Positions 1 through 7,065 of a stretch of DNA of 24,156 nucleotides are shown here, in pieces. This stretch comes from an uncultured Bacteroidota bacterium (GTDB lineage: Bacteria > Bacteroidota > Bacteroidia > Chitinophagales > Chitinophagaceae). The notes under the pieces are model-generated. The model saw nothing but the letters and a program-made list of their open reading frames with translations, searched no databases and was not told where the DNA came from. The position numbers were made by a program, and so were the translations under genes. Every line of letters begins with the position of its first letter. Within the stretch, counting starts at the first letter, position 1. The stretch is taken from contig CALEZD010000047.1 in assembly GCA_937928385.1 (NCBI GenBank), forward strand, positions 1 through 24,156. The letters are read 5' to 3'.

Positions 1-103
1 TTTTTGCGAACAATGGCGGGATTTTTACAGCTTTTTCAGCTAAAATGCGTAGTTTTTCACTGTCATTATCAACTAATAATTTAATTTTTTATATATACCC
101 GAT

Positions 104-1129
104 ATGGGCTTATTCAACTTTCTCACCCAGGAGATAGCGATTGACCTGGGCACGGCCAATACATTGATTATCCACAACGACCAGGTGGTAGTTGACGAAC
201 CATCTATTGTGGCTATAGACCGCACTACAAATAAAATTGTGGCCGTAGGAAAGAAGGCCATGATGATGCACGAAAAAACGCACGAAAACCTGAAAACAAT
301 CCGCCCGCTGAAGGACGGTGTGATAGCAGACTTTAACGCGGCAGAAGGTATGCTGCGCGAAATGATAAAACTCGTTCAGCACAAAAAGAAACCCTGGTTC
401 CCCCCCAGCTGGAAGATGGTGATATGCATACCCTCCAGCATTACGGAGGTGGAGAAACGTGCCGTGCGCGACTCGGCCGAGCAGGCCGGCGCCAAAGAAG
501 TGTACATGATACATGAGCCTATGGCAGCCGCACTGGGTATTGGCATAGATGTGGAAGAACCTACGGGTAACATGATAATTGACATAGGCGGTGGTACTAC
601 CGGTATATCTGTAATAGCATTGGCCGGTATCGTTTGCGACCAGTCTATACGTATAGCGGGTGATGAGTTTACTGCCGACATAATGGAGGCCATGCGCCGC
701 TACCACAGCCTGATGATAGGCGAGCGTACCGCAGAACAAATAAAAATACACGTAGGCTCAGCGCTGAAAGAGCTGGACAACCCACCCGATGATATAGCCG
801 TTAACGGTCGCGACCTGGTAACAGGTATCCCCAAGCAAATCATGGTATCGTACCAGGAGGTAGCGGAAGCGTTGGATAAATCCATCTTCAAAATAGAAGA
901 AGCGATACTGAAAGCGCTGGAAAGCACACCGCCCGAGCTGGCTGCCGATATCTACCGCAGGGGCCTGTACCTGACAGGTGGTGGTGCACTACTGCGCGGG
1001 CTCGACAAGCGCATATCTCAAAAGATAAAGCTACCCGTGCATGTAGCTGACGATCCGCTGCGTGCCGTGGTGCGCGGTACAGGCATGGCGCTGAAGAATA
1101 TTTCGCGTATGCCTTTCCTGATGAAATAA
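104..1129 (+). CDS. mreB: Rod shape-determining protein MreB
   Basis: Bacterial actin homologue that polymerises under the inner membrane and positions the elongation machinery for lateral peptidoglycan synthesis. The 341-residue length is normal. Seen in the sequence: a short hydrophobic/amphipathic N-terminus (MGLFNFLTQ), the first phosphate loop IDLGTANT (residues 13-20), the second phosphate loop DIGGGTT (160-166) and the adenosine-site loop LTGGG (290-294). ATG at 104 is chosen because the actin fold begins almost at once after it. It is the first gene of a mreB-mreC-mreD block, 71 nt before mreC. I see no clear TAnnTTTG box in the T-rich 103 nt upstream, so the operon promoter may lie outside the window or be atypical. 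Confidence 0.97.
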   Translation: MGLFNFLTQEIAIDLGTANTLIIHNDQVVVDEPSIVAIDRTTNKIVAVGKKAMMMHEKTHENLKTIRPLKDGVIADFNAAEGMLREMIKLVQHKKKPWFPPSWKMVICIPSSITEVEKRAVRDSAEQAGAKEVYMIHEPMAAALGIGIDVEEPTGNMIIDIGGGTTGISVIALAGIVCDQSIRIAGDEFTADIMEAMRRYHSLMIGERTAEQIKIHVGSALKELDNPPDDIAVNGRDLVTGIPKQIMVSYQEVAEALDKSIFKIEEAILKALESTPPELAADIYRRGLYLTGGGALLRGLDKRISQKIKLPVHVADDPLRAVVRGTGMALKNISRMPFLMK

Positions 1130-1200
1130 GAACCGTAATGAGTAACTTGGTACCTGATGCGGTGTACCGGAAATACATATACTAAAGAGCAGTAAAGGGC

Positions 1201-2061
1201 GTGCGCAATTTCATCCTGTTCATACGAAGGTTTTCCAATCTCATACTCTTCCTCCTGCTGGAAGTGATATGTATCATGCTCATATCGCGCACGCAAACAG
1301 TACAGGGCGACGACATCACCAGCTCGGCCAACATACTGATAGGCAATATGTACAAGCAGCGCAACGATGTGGCCTACTACTTTGCGCTCAGGCGCATGAA
1401 CGATAGCCTGCTGCGCGAAAATACCGAGCTGCGCAAACGCCTCACAGCCAGTGCAGAAACTGATATTATATACGACTCGGCAGCAACTGTGCCTATTGCT
1501 TTTACCGACAGTGGAAAGGTGGTGAAGTATGCCGACTATGTGTACCGCACTGCGCGCGTCATCAACAATTCGGTAGCCAACGTCAACAACTATATTACAT
1601 TAAACCGTGGTACAAAGGACGGTGTGAAAAAAGATATGGCCGTCATATCTGCCAACGGTGCAGTGGGCCGCATCGTCAATACATCCGCGCATTTTTCTAC
1701 AGCCATATCAGTCCTCAGCAAAAAACAACAGGTAAGCGCCAAACTGAAAGACGGCACGGCGGGTTATGTATCCTGGGACGGTAAAGACCCCACGCAACTG
1801 GTGATGCGCGACGTGCCTACGCAGATAAAAGTGCGCAAGGGCGATACCGTATTTACTACCGAGTTTTCCTTCTTCCCTGCCAACATACGCATAGGCACCG
1901 TGTACAAAACCACATTGATAAAAAGTAAAAACATGCAGGTGCTGTACCTGCGGCCTGCGGCCGACTTCCGCAAGCTGCAATACGTGTACGTGGTGGAAAA
2001 TAAAATGTCGGCCGAAAGGCGCAGGCTGGAAGAAGCCGCTAAGAAAGATGATGATAAATGA
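1201..2061 (+). CDS. mreC: Rod shape-determining protein MreC
   Basis: Bitopic inner-membrane protein whose periplasmic beta domain links MreB/MreD to the elongation synthases. 286 residues, usual for the family. A single membrane segment lies at about residues 7-29, followed by a coiled coil at about 58-82 (heptad-like LLRENTELRKRL) and the periplasmic beta domain, with the family-typical FPANIRIGTVYK near residues 225-236. The start is GTG: an in-frame stop lies at 1183-1185 and no in-frame ATG falls between it and 1201. The last 4 nt (ATGA) overlap mreD, which suggests translational coupling. The C-terminus is highly charged (ERRRLEEAAKKDDDK). Confidence 0.95.
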   Translation: MRNFILFIRRFSNLILFLLLEVICIMLISRTQTVQGDDITSSANILIGNMYKQRNDVAYYFALRRMNDSLLRENTELRKRLTASAETDIIYDSAATVPIAFTDSGKVVKYADYVYRTARVINNSVANVNNYITLNRGTKDGVKKDMAVISANGAVGRIVNTSAHFSTAISVLSKKQQVSAKLKDGTAGYVSWDGKDPTQLVMRDVPTQIKVRKGDTVFTTEFSFFPANIRIGTVYKTTLIKSKNMQVLYLRPAADFRKLQYVYVVENKMSAERRRLEEAAKKDDDK

Positions 2062-2618
2062 CCACACTGATTAAAAATATCATCCGTTTTTGTGTCATCC
2101 TGCTCATACAGGTGCTCATACTCAACAAGGTGACCCTGCAATGGTGGGCGCAGCCGGGTGGCTTCCCTGTGTTTATTCCGTATCTCTATCCGTTGTTTAT
2201 ACTGCTGCTGCCTTTCGAAACACCGGTGGCCATGCTGTTGTTCGCAGGTTTTTTATGCGGCCTCTCTGTCGATGCGTTTATGAACACCGCCGGCATACAC
2301 GCATTTGCTACCGTGCTCATAGCTTACTTCCGCATCAATGTGCTCAACGCACTGCTGCCCAAAAACCTTTCTGAATACGCCGGGCAAACCCCATCGGTTA
2401 AGAACATGGGCTGGTTGCCCTTTATCGTCTATGTATCATTCCTGGTAGTGCTGCACCACGCCGCCTTTTTCACTATCGAGCTGTGGAGCGTGTCCAACAT
2501 CGGCTACCTGCTGCTGAAGATATTTGCCTCATCGGCCACATCAGTACTGCTCATCATTGCCTACGTACTGCTCTTCACCCGCCAGGCCGGCACCGGCAAG
2601 TCGCAAAGGATAATATAG
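2058..2618 (+). CDS. mreD: Rod shape-determining protein MreD
   Basis: Small polytopic inner-membrane partner of MreC in the elongasome. 186 residues, nearly all hydrophobic, with about five predicted membrane spans: roughly residues 5-25, 33-60, 65-90, 120-142 and 150-178. Its sequence is poorly conserved, so the call rests on length, hydropathy and position. The ATG lies inside the mreC stop region (ATGA overlap). In many Bacteroidota mrdA (PBP2) and rodA come next; here an AT-rich islet begins right after the stop codon. Confidence 0.9.
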   Translation: MTTLIKNIIRFCVILLIQVLILNKVTLQWWAQPGGFPVFIPYLYPLFILLLPFETPVAMLLFAGFLCGLSVDAFMNTAGIHAFATVLIAYFRINVLNALLPKNLSEYAGQTPSVKNMGWLPFIVYVSFLVVLHHAAFFTIELWSVSNIGYLLLKIFASSATSVLLIIAYVLLFTRQAGTGKSQRII

Positions 2619-2660
2619 TGTTCTCAAGACAGTGTTAGCTCCATCACGGTAGAGATAGTG

Positions 2661-2679
2661 GAGTATGATGTTCATACTC
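2661..2679. repeat. 8-bp inverted repeat downstream of mreD
   Basis: GAGTATGA (2661-2668) and TCATACTC (2672-2679) form a perfect 8-bp stem with a 3-nt loop. A second possible pairing, CTCCA (2639-2643) with TGGAG (2659-2663), overlaps it. There is no T tract, so it is a weak terminator candidate for the mre operon. It could also be a regulator site for the islet, since it lies only 18 nt before the C-box. Confidence 0.5.
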
Positions 2680-2696
2680 AAAGATAACATAATGAC

Positions 2697-2720
2697 ACTT
2701 AAAGTCCGTTGACTTAAAAG
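2697..2720 (+). promoter_or_regulatory. C-box-like operator upstream of the XRE regulator
   Basis: Two half-operators flank a symmetric core: ACTTAAAGT (2697-2705, an ACTT-n-AAGT palindrome) and GACTTAAAAG (2711-2720). The central AAGTC-CGTT-GACTT (2702-2715) is itself a perfect inverted repeat with a 4-nt spacer. As I recall them, the C-boxes of PvuII-type restriction-modification systems have this tandem arrangement with an AGTCCGTnGACT centre. The site ends 23 nt before the regulator's ATG, where a self-regulating C protein would be expected to bind. Binding is inferred. Confidence 0.65.
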
Positions 2721-2729
2721 CCACATGGA

Positions 2730-2738
2730 TATACTTTG
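2730..2738 (+). promoter_or_regulatory. Putative -7 element, probably leaderless transcript
   Basis: TATACTTTG resembles the Bacteroidota -7 element TAnnTTTG with one extra spacer base. Only 5 nt separate its final G from the ATG at 2744, so transcription would start at or next to the start codon and the mRNA would be leaderless. Leaderless transcripts are known for several restriction-modification C genes. The C-box lies immediately upstream. Confidence 0.5.
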
Positions 2739-2743
2739 TATCG

Positions 2744-2962
2744 ATGAATATAAAGGACAAAGTAGGGCAACGGATAAAGGAGCTGCGAAATGAATTAGGC
2801 CTATCACAAGAAGCATTAGCCAATAAGGCTGGGGTTGATAGGACTTATGTAACAGACGTTGAGAATGGACGTCGTAATATTTCAGTTGAGCTACTCGAAA
2901 AATTAATCATTGCACTGGAAGTTTCATTCCAAGAGTTTTTTACCAATAATCAATTCCATTAA
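2744..2962 (+). CDS. XRE-family HTH regulator, C-protein-like
   Basis: A 72-residue single-domain DNA-binding protein. The helix-turn-helix is plain to see: LGLSQEALANKAG (about residues 18-30) as the first helix and turn, then VDRTYVTDVENGRRNIS (31-47) as the recognition helix and following loop. The RTY..xxENGxRNIS pattern and the whole length resemble restriction-modification controller (C) proteins, which form dimers on C-boxes and activate their own gene and a downstream effector. A C-box-like site lies just upstream. The next gene starts on the base after this stop codon (TAA followed directly by ATG), so the two form one unit. Base composition is much more AT-rich than mreBCD. The autoregulatory role is inferred. 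Confidence 0.88.
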   Translation: MNIKDKVGQRIKELRNELGLSQEALANKAGVDRTYVTDVENGRRNISVELLEKLIIALEVSFQEFFTNNQFH

Positions 2963-5017
2963 ATGGGTAAGGCCTACTATCACAATAGCATCAGTGATTT
3001 CATAGATGATGATAATGCTGCAATACTTGGTCACCTCCATGATGGTGTAAAAGACTATAGTCGTATCTGGACGACAACTACTATTTCTTGGGAGAATTTG
3101 ATAGATATTCTCAAAAGGCAATTATCAAAATTAATCGAAACATATAAACAGTCGAAAAATTGGACAATAATTCTAGAATATGAAATTCCTCGATTGCTAT
3201 CCAGAATAGATATTGTGATCTTAACAGACTACGCAATATTTGTCATAGAGTATAAAGATGGAGAGACAGAATTTAATAACACTGATATCAGGCAAGTTGA
3301 AGATTATGCCATGGATTTATCTGATTTTCATTATGAGTCGAGAAACAGGACAATTATTCCTATACTATTATGTTCAGAGGCTCAAAGTGAGAGAAATAAA
3401 TATGTTGAGAATAGTAAGAATGTAAAAAGAACTATTACCACAAATAGTAATTATTTTGTAAACGATTTATACGATTCCTATTCTTTTTACAAGAGCATAG
3501 CGAATACTATCGATTATAATGCTTGGATAAACAGTAAATACTCCCCCACGCCGACTATAATACAAGCTGCACAAGCAATCTACTTAGATCATGATGTAAG
3601 AGAAATTACCACAAGTGGAGCAGAAGCAATAAACCTATCAGAAACTACTGAATTTATACTTCATCAACTCAATAAAACGAAACAGCTAAATAGGAAAACG
3701 ATATGCTTTGTCACTGGAGTACCTGGCGCAGGAAAAACGCTGGTTGGATTAGATTTGATACACAGATTAGAGTTTAACGAAGGGAACGACAATAACTCAT
3801 CTTACTTTTCGGGAAATGGTCCACTTATCGAAGTATTGCAATATGCTTTGAATGAAAGTGAATATCTAAAAGAACTTCATGATTATAAGGAGGGTTTAAC
3901 CAAAGGCAAACCACGAAAAAATGATGCAAAACGAAAAATAAAATCCAAAATACAGAACTTACACAACTTTATTAAAGATGGTATTAAGAAACAGGACGCA
4001 TTGTTCGAGAAAATAGTTGTGTTTGATGAGGCACAAAGATGTTGGAATGCAAAACACTTTTTCAACAAGACCAAACGAAATAACACGAGGCTTAAAGAGG
4101 ATCAGATACTTAAACCTGTCGAAAAGTCTGAAGTTGAGATATTATTTGAAATAATGAGTAGACACGATGATTGGGCATTCATAGTAGCATTGGTCGGTAG
4201 CGGTCAGGAGATAAATACAGGTGAGGCTGGAATTGAAGAGTGGGAGCGAGTTCTCAAAGAGCAGTACGCTGACTGGGATATATGCATTTCTAATCAATTA
4301 ATAGATGGAACAACTTCAATAGTTAATCACAAGATTTTCAATACAGGTTTTGAAGAAAGACTTGTCGCAGACAGTAGGCTACACTTATCAGTAAGTCAAC
4401 GATCATTTAAGGCGAATAATCTTAACGAGTGGGTAAACGCAGTACTTGATAATAAATATTTAGATGCACGGAACATATATACTGTCCTTAAAGACAGGTA
4501 TCCTTTGTGTGTTACAAGAAGCCTACAGAAATCAAAGGACTGGCTCAAAAACAAAAAGCAAGGAAATAAAAAAATAGGGCTTATTGCTAGCTCAGGTGCA
4601 CAACGATTAAAACCACTCGGTTTATATGTCAAGGAACCTATCAATGTACCATATTGGTTTTTTAATACAGACGATGATATTCGCTCTTCAGACTTTTTAG
4701 AAACTGTTTGCACAGAATTTGCCATACAGGGTTTAGAAATAGATTGGACTTGTGTTTGTTGGGATTTAGATCTACATATGAAAAACACAAATTGGGCATA
4801 TTCAAACTTTAGCGGAACAAAATGGAAAAAAGTAAATCCAGATAACCAAAACGAACAGAAGTATATACTAAATACATACAGAGTACTACTTACAAGAGCA
4901 AGAGAAGGAATGATAATTTTTGTTCCTACTGGAGATGAAAATGATGCTACTCGGCCCCCTAAAGAATACGATAAAATATTCAATTATTTAAAGTCTTGTG
5001 GTATACCTGAGATATGA
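2963..5017 (+). CDS. PD-(D/E)XK-like nuclease fused to DUF2075 helicase
   Basis: A 684-residue protein not tied to a named system. The N-terminal part (about residues 60-150) has a PD-(D/E)XK-like pattern: E74, then R81-x-D83 in a hydrophobic strand, then E96-Y97-K98 ending the next strand. The rest matches DUF2075, the Schlafen group 3-type DNA/RNA helicase domain: Walker A GVPGAGKT (252-259), Walker B VVFDEAQR (352-359), a GSGQEINTGEAGIEEW motif, QGLEIDWTCVCWDLDL and, near the C-terminus, the arginine-finger-like motif YRVLLTRAREGMIIFVP. It starts immediately after the XRE gene, so it is probably expressed from the C-box-controlled promoter. Codon use is AT-rich, consistent with horizontal acquisition. 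Likely role (inference): a nucleic-acid-targeting defence effector. No methyltransferase neighbours it. Confidence 0.85.
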   Translation: MGKAYYHNSISDFIDDDNAAILGHLHDGVKDYSRIWTTTTISWENLIDILKRQLSKLIETYKQSKNWTIILEYEIPRLLSRIDIVILTDYAIFVIEYKDGETEFNNTDIRQVEDYAMDLSDFHYESRNRTIIPILLCSEAQSERNKYVENSKNVKRTITTNSNYFVNDLYDSYSFYKSIANTIDYNAWINSKYSPTPTIIQAAQAIYLDHDVREITTSGAEAINLSETTEFILHQLNKTKQLNRKTICFVTGVPGAGKTLVGLDLIHRLEFNEGNDNNSSYFSGNGPLIEVLQYALNESEYLKELHDYKEGLTKGKPRKNDAKRKIKSKIQNLHNFIKDGIKKQDALFEKIVVFDEAQRCWNAKHFFNKTKRNNTRLKEDQILKPVEKSEVEILFEIMSRHDDWAFIVALVGSGQEINTGEAGIEEWERVLKEQYADWDICISNQLIDGTTSIVNHKIFNTGFEERLVADSRLHLSVSQRSFKANNLNEWVNAVLDNKYLDARNIYTVLKDRYPLCVTRSLQKSKDWLKNKKQGNKKIGLIASSGAQRLKPLGLYVKEPINVPYWFFNTDDDIRSSDFLETVCTEFAIQGLEIDWTCVCWDLDLHMKNTNWAYSNFSGTKWKKVNPDNQNEQKYILNTYRVLLTRAREGMIIFVPTGDENDATRPPKEYDKIFNYLKSCGIPEI

Positions 5018-5393
5018 TGTTACTCACACGCTACAAACATATTCCCACACAATTTATTCAAACAAAAATGCACCTGCAATTTTGCATTAGTATGCAGGAA
5101 ACAGCCAAACTCTGTTCTTGAACCGCATTTAAAACAGGTTGTGGGTTGTTCAGATAATATCCAAAATGAAGTCCCATCAAGTATCACTGTACAAAGCTAT
5201 CTGCTTTGCATATTCTGTACAATCGGAAATAAGTGAACTTTATACTACTCAAATCTACCGCTTTATGGTACTCAACTACTACTTCCCGGAGAAGAAAAAT
5301 TAATCAACCTTACAACACCAATCATCTTTTACCCGTTATCGTGAGACTGCTTCATACTTCGCAGTGACGTTTTGAAAAGTTAGGTTACTGTGA

Positions 5394-5425
5394 TTTGGAT
5401 AATTGACATATTTAACGTATATTTG
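5394..5425 (+). promoter_or_regulatory. Bacteroidota-type promoter (-33 and -7)
   Basis: TTTG (5394-5397) and a perfect TATATTTG (5418-5425) are 20 nt apart, matching the TTTG-N(19-21)-TAnnTTTG consensus. Transcription would begin near 5431. No gene starts nearby: the next real start codon is at 5775, behind a second promoter. The product may therefore be a small RNA or a long leader. Confidence 0.65.
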
Positions 5426-5496
5426 CTGTAGTAACAAAAGTACCCCTATGCAACCCTATCCCCCACCAGCCCCATACCGGAATAGATATTACCCCA

Positions 5497-5522
5497 CAGC
5501 CTCCCACCACAACGGGAGGCTG
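5497..5522 (+). terminator. Strong hairpin, possible terminator of a short transcript
   Basis: CAGCCTCCC (5497-5505) pairs perfectly with GGGAGGCTG (5514-5522) around an 8-nt loop. No proper T tract follows (CGTCCTTTCC), so it may be a structural element or attenuator and not a classical intrinsic terminator. It lies about 65-90 nt after the start predicted from the 5394-5425 promoter. Confidence 0.45.
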
Positions 5523-5644
5523 CGTCCTTTCCATGAAATTTTGTTTTCAACCCCCATTTTGACAACATTTCGCAACAACTTCTTTCAGGCATACTCACAA
5601 TCAATAAATTATACAACAGTACATAGTGTAATAACTACCCCATT

Positions 5645-5661
5645 TTGTTGCAACGCAACAA
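5645..5661. repeat. 7-bp palindrome TTGTTGC/GCAACAA
   Basis: TTGTTGC (5645-5651) and GCAACAA (5655-5661) are separated by 3 nt. The right arm belongs to the second copy of the direct repeat CGCAACAACTTC (5571-5582, 5654-5665). A possible operator upstream of the ketosynthase promoter; function unknown. Confidence 0.4.
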
Positions 5662-5762
5662 CTTCAGCTTCCCAAACTCCGATTCTGCAACAATTTTCTT
5701 CAAAATCTATTCATTATCGCATTAGCACGTTGCCGTATTACCGCATTACCCTATTAACAATT

Positions 5763-5770
5763 TATCTTTG
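5763..5770 (+). promoter_or_regulatory. -7 promoter element of the ketosynthase gene
   Basis: TATCTTTG is an exact TAnnTTTG match. It ends 4 nt before the ATG at 5775, so the transcript would be leaderless or nearly so. This box decides the start codon: the longer open frame upstream of it is not expected to be translated from this promoter. Confidence 0.7.
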
Positions 5771-5774
5771 CACC

Positions 5775-6995
5775 ATGAGCAGAGTAGTCATCACAGGCAT
5801 AGGCATCTATTCGTCGCTGGGCAAAAACCGCGAAGAAGTAACGCAATCATTATTCGAGGGCCGTTCCGGCATCATCCTCGACCCCGCCCGCAAAGCCATG
5901 GGCTACCGCTCGGGCCTCACCGGCTTTGTAGAACGCCCCCAGCTCAAGGGCCTGCTCGACCGCCGCTCCCGCATCATGATGCCCGAGCACGCAGAGTTTG
6001 CCTATATGAGCACCATCGAGGCTATGGCGCAGGCCGGCATGAGTACCGAATTTTTCGAGCAGAACGAAACAGGCATCATATTCGGCAACGACAGCTGCGC
6101 CCAACCCGTTATAGAAGGCATAGACCTGGTGCGCGAAAAGAAAGATACCATGCTGGTAGGCAGCGGCTCGGTGTTCCAGGTGCTCAACTCTACCGTTACC
6201 ATGAACCTCGCTACCATATTCAGGCTGCGGGGTGTCAATTTTACTATCAGCGCGGCCTGCGCCAGCGGGTCGCACAGCATAGGGCTGGGTTATATGTTCA
6301 TCAGGCAGGGCCTGCAAGACCGTGTGATATGCGGCGGCGCCCAGGAGGTGAATATCTACTCTATGCCCAACTTCGACGCATTGGGTACCTTCTCCACCCG
6401 CGAGGACGAACCCGCCCGCGCCAGCCGCCCTTTCGATAAAGACCGCGATGGCCTCGTGCCCGGCGGCGGTGCCGCTACCGTGATACTCGAAAGCCTGGAA
6501 AGCGCGCAGGCGCGTGGGGCTACCATATTGGGCGAGGTGCTGGGTTATGGCTTCAGCAGCAACGGGCAGCATATATCCAACCCCAGCGTAGAGGGGCAGG
6601 TGCGCAGCATAGGCCGTGCCCTCAAGGACGCAGGCCTCAGCGCCGAAGCAATACAATACATCAACGCCCATGCTACCAGCACCCCAGCGGGCGATGGTAC
6701 CGAGGCCGATGCGATATTCGAGGTGTTTGGCGGGCAGGTGCCGGTAAGTTCTACCAAAAGCATGACCGGGCACGAGTGCTGGATGGCCGGCGCCAGCGAG
6801 GTGGCCTATACCATGCTGATGATGCAAAACGGCTTCATAGCCCCCAATATCAATTTCGAAACCCCCGACGAGCATTCCGCCCGTATCAATATCATCCCCG
6901 AAACGCTGAAAAAGGATTTCGATATTTTCCTGTCCAACTCCTTCGGTTTCGGCGGCACCAATTCATCATTGGTTATTAAAAGATGGAACGGATAG
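5775..6995 (+). CDS. Beta-ketoacyl-ACP synthase (FabB/FabF-like)
   Basis: 406-residue condensing enzyme for decarboxylative condensation of malonyl-ACP with an acyl-ACP. The thiolase fold begins at VVITGIGIYSSLG. The catalytic set is complete: Cys162 in SAACASGS, His299 in NAHATSTPAGD, Lys328 in STKS and His333 in SMTGHECWMAG, with the C-terminal loop NSFGFGGTNSS. The GHECWMAG form differs from the GHxxGAAG of common FabF and suggests a divergent or specialised family member. ATG 5775 is chosen because a perfect -7 box lies 4 nt upstream and the conserved fold begins here; the open frame reaches back to 5403 without recognisable protein. No ACP, ketoreductase or other fatty-acid gene is adjacent, so whether it serves primary lipid or secondary metabolism cannot be told. 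Confidence 0.93.
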   Translation: MSRVVITGIGIYSSLGKNREEVTQSLFEGRSGIILDPARKAMGYRSGLTGFVERPQLKGLLDRRSRIMMPEHAEFAYMSTIEAMAQAGMSTEFFEQNETGIIFGNDSCAQPVIEGIDLVREKKDTMLVGSGSVFQVLNSTVTMNLATIFRLRGVNFTISAACASGSHSIGLGYMFIRQGLQDRVICGGAQEVNIYSMPNFDALGTFSTREDEPARASRPFDKDRDGLVPGGGAATVILESLESAQARGATILGEVLGYGFSSNGQHISNPSVEGQVRSIGRALKDAGLSAEAIQYINAHATSTPAGDGTEADAIFEVFGGQVPVSSTKSMTGHECWMAGASEVAYTMLMMQNGFIAPNINFETPDEHSARINIIPETLKKDFDIFLSNSFGFGGTNSSLVIKRWNG

Positions 6996-6996
6996 A

Positions 6997-7065
6997 TTTA
7001 TGACATCGTCAAGGTGTTGAAATATATTGATAATCAAGTCAATGCATATTTTATGACATCGTCAA
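6997..7065. repeat. 16-bp direct repeat flanking the 3' end of the AbiEi-like gene
   Basis: TTTATGACATCGTCAA occurs at 6997-7012 and again, exactly, at 7050-7065 (period 53). The second copy encodes the last conserved residues (DDVIK) of the minus-strand gene; the first lies beyond its stop codon. The 37 nt between the copies are not repeated, so this is not a simple tandem duplication. Confidence 0.8.

Larger units (their letters stand above)
5018..5774. other. Long non-coding stretch between islet and ketosynthase
   Basis: 757 nt with no convincing protein gene. The first ~375 nt are AT-rich and hold only short inverted repeats: CCTGCA (5073-5078) with TGCAGG (5093-5098), and CAAAGC (5192-5197) with GCTTTG (5203-5208). 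A well-formed promoter follows at 5394-5425, then a strong hairpin at 5497-5522. The last ~250 nt are rich in GCAACAA motifs, including a 12-bp direct repeat CGCAACAACTTC at 5571-5582 and 5654-5665. An open frame runs through from 5403 into the ketosynthase, but its first ~124 codons look non-coding. Confidence 0.7.

Noticed and set aside
1149..1168. GGTAC/GTACC hairpin between mreB and mreC
   Set aside because: Only 5 bp with a 10-nt loop and no T tract; too weak to call an attenuator.
4396..4983. 195-codon minus-strand open frame inside the DUF2075 gene
   Set aside because: Antisense to a gene with conserved helicase motifs; low-complexity Ser/Phe-rich translation.
2744..5017. Complete type II restriction-modification system
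   Set aside because: The controller and operator fit, but no methyltransferase motifs (such as DPPY/NPPY or PCQ) were seen in the islet or its flanks.
5403..5774. N-terminal extension of the ketosynthase from ATG 5403
   Set aside because: Translation is Pro/Tyr/Ser-rich with no recognisable protein, and an exact -7 box sits 4 nt before ATG 5775, where the conserved fold begins.
5850..6875. 341-codon open frame on the minus strand inside the ketosynthase
   Set aside because: Antisense shadow of a GC-rich gene with complete catalytic residues; His/Ala-rich translation with no domain.
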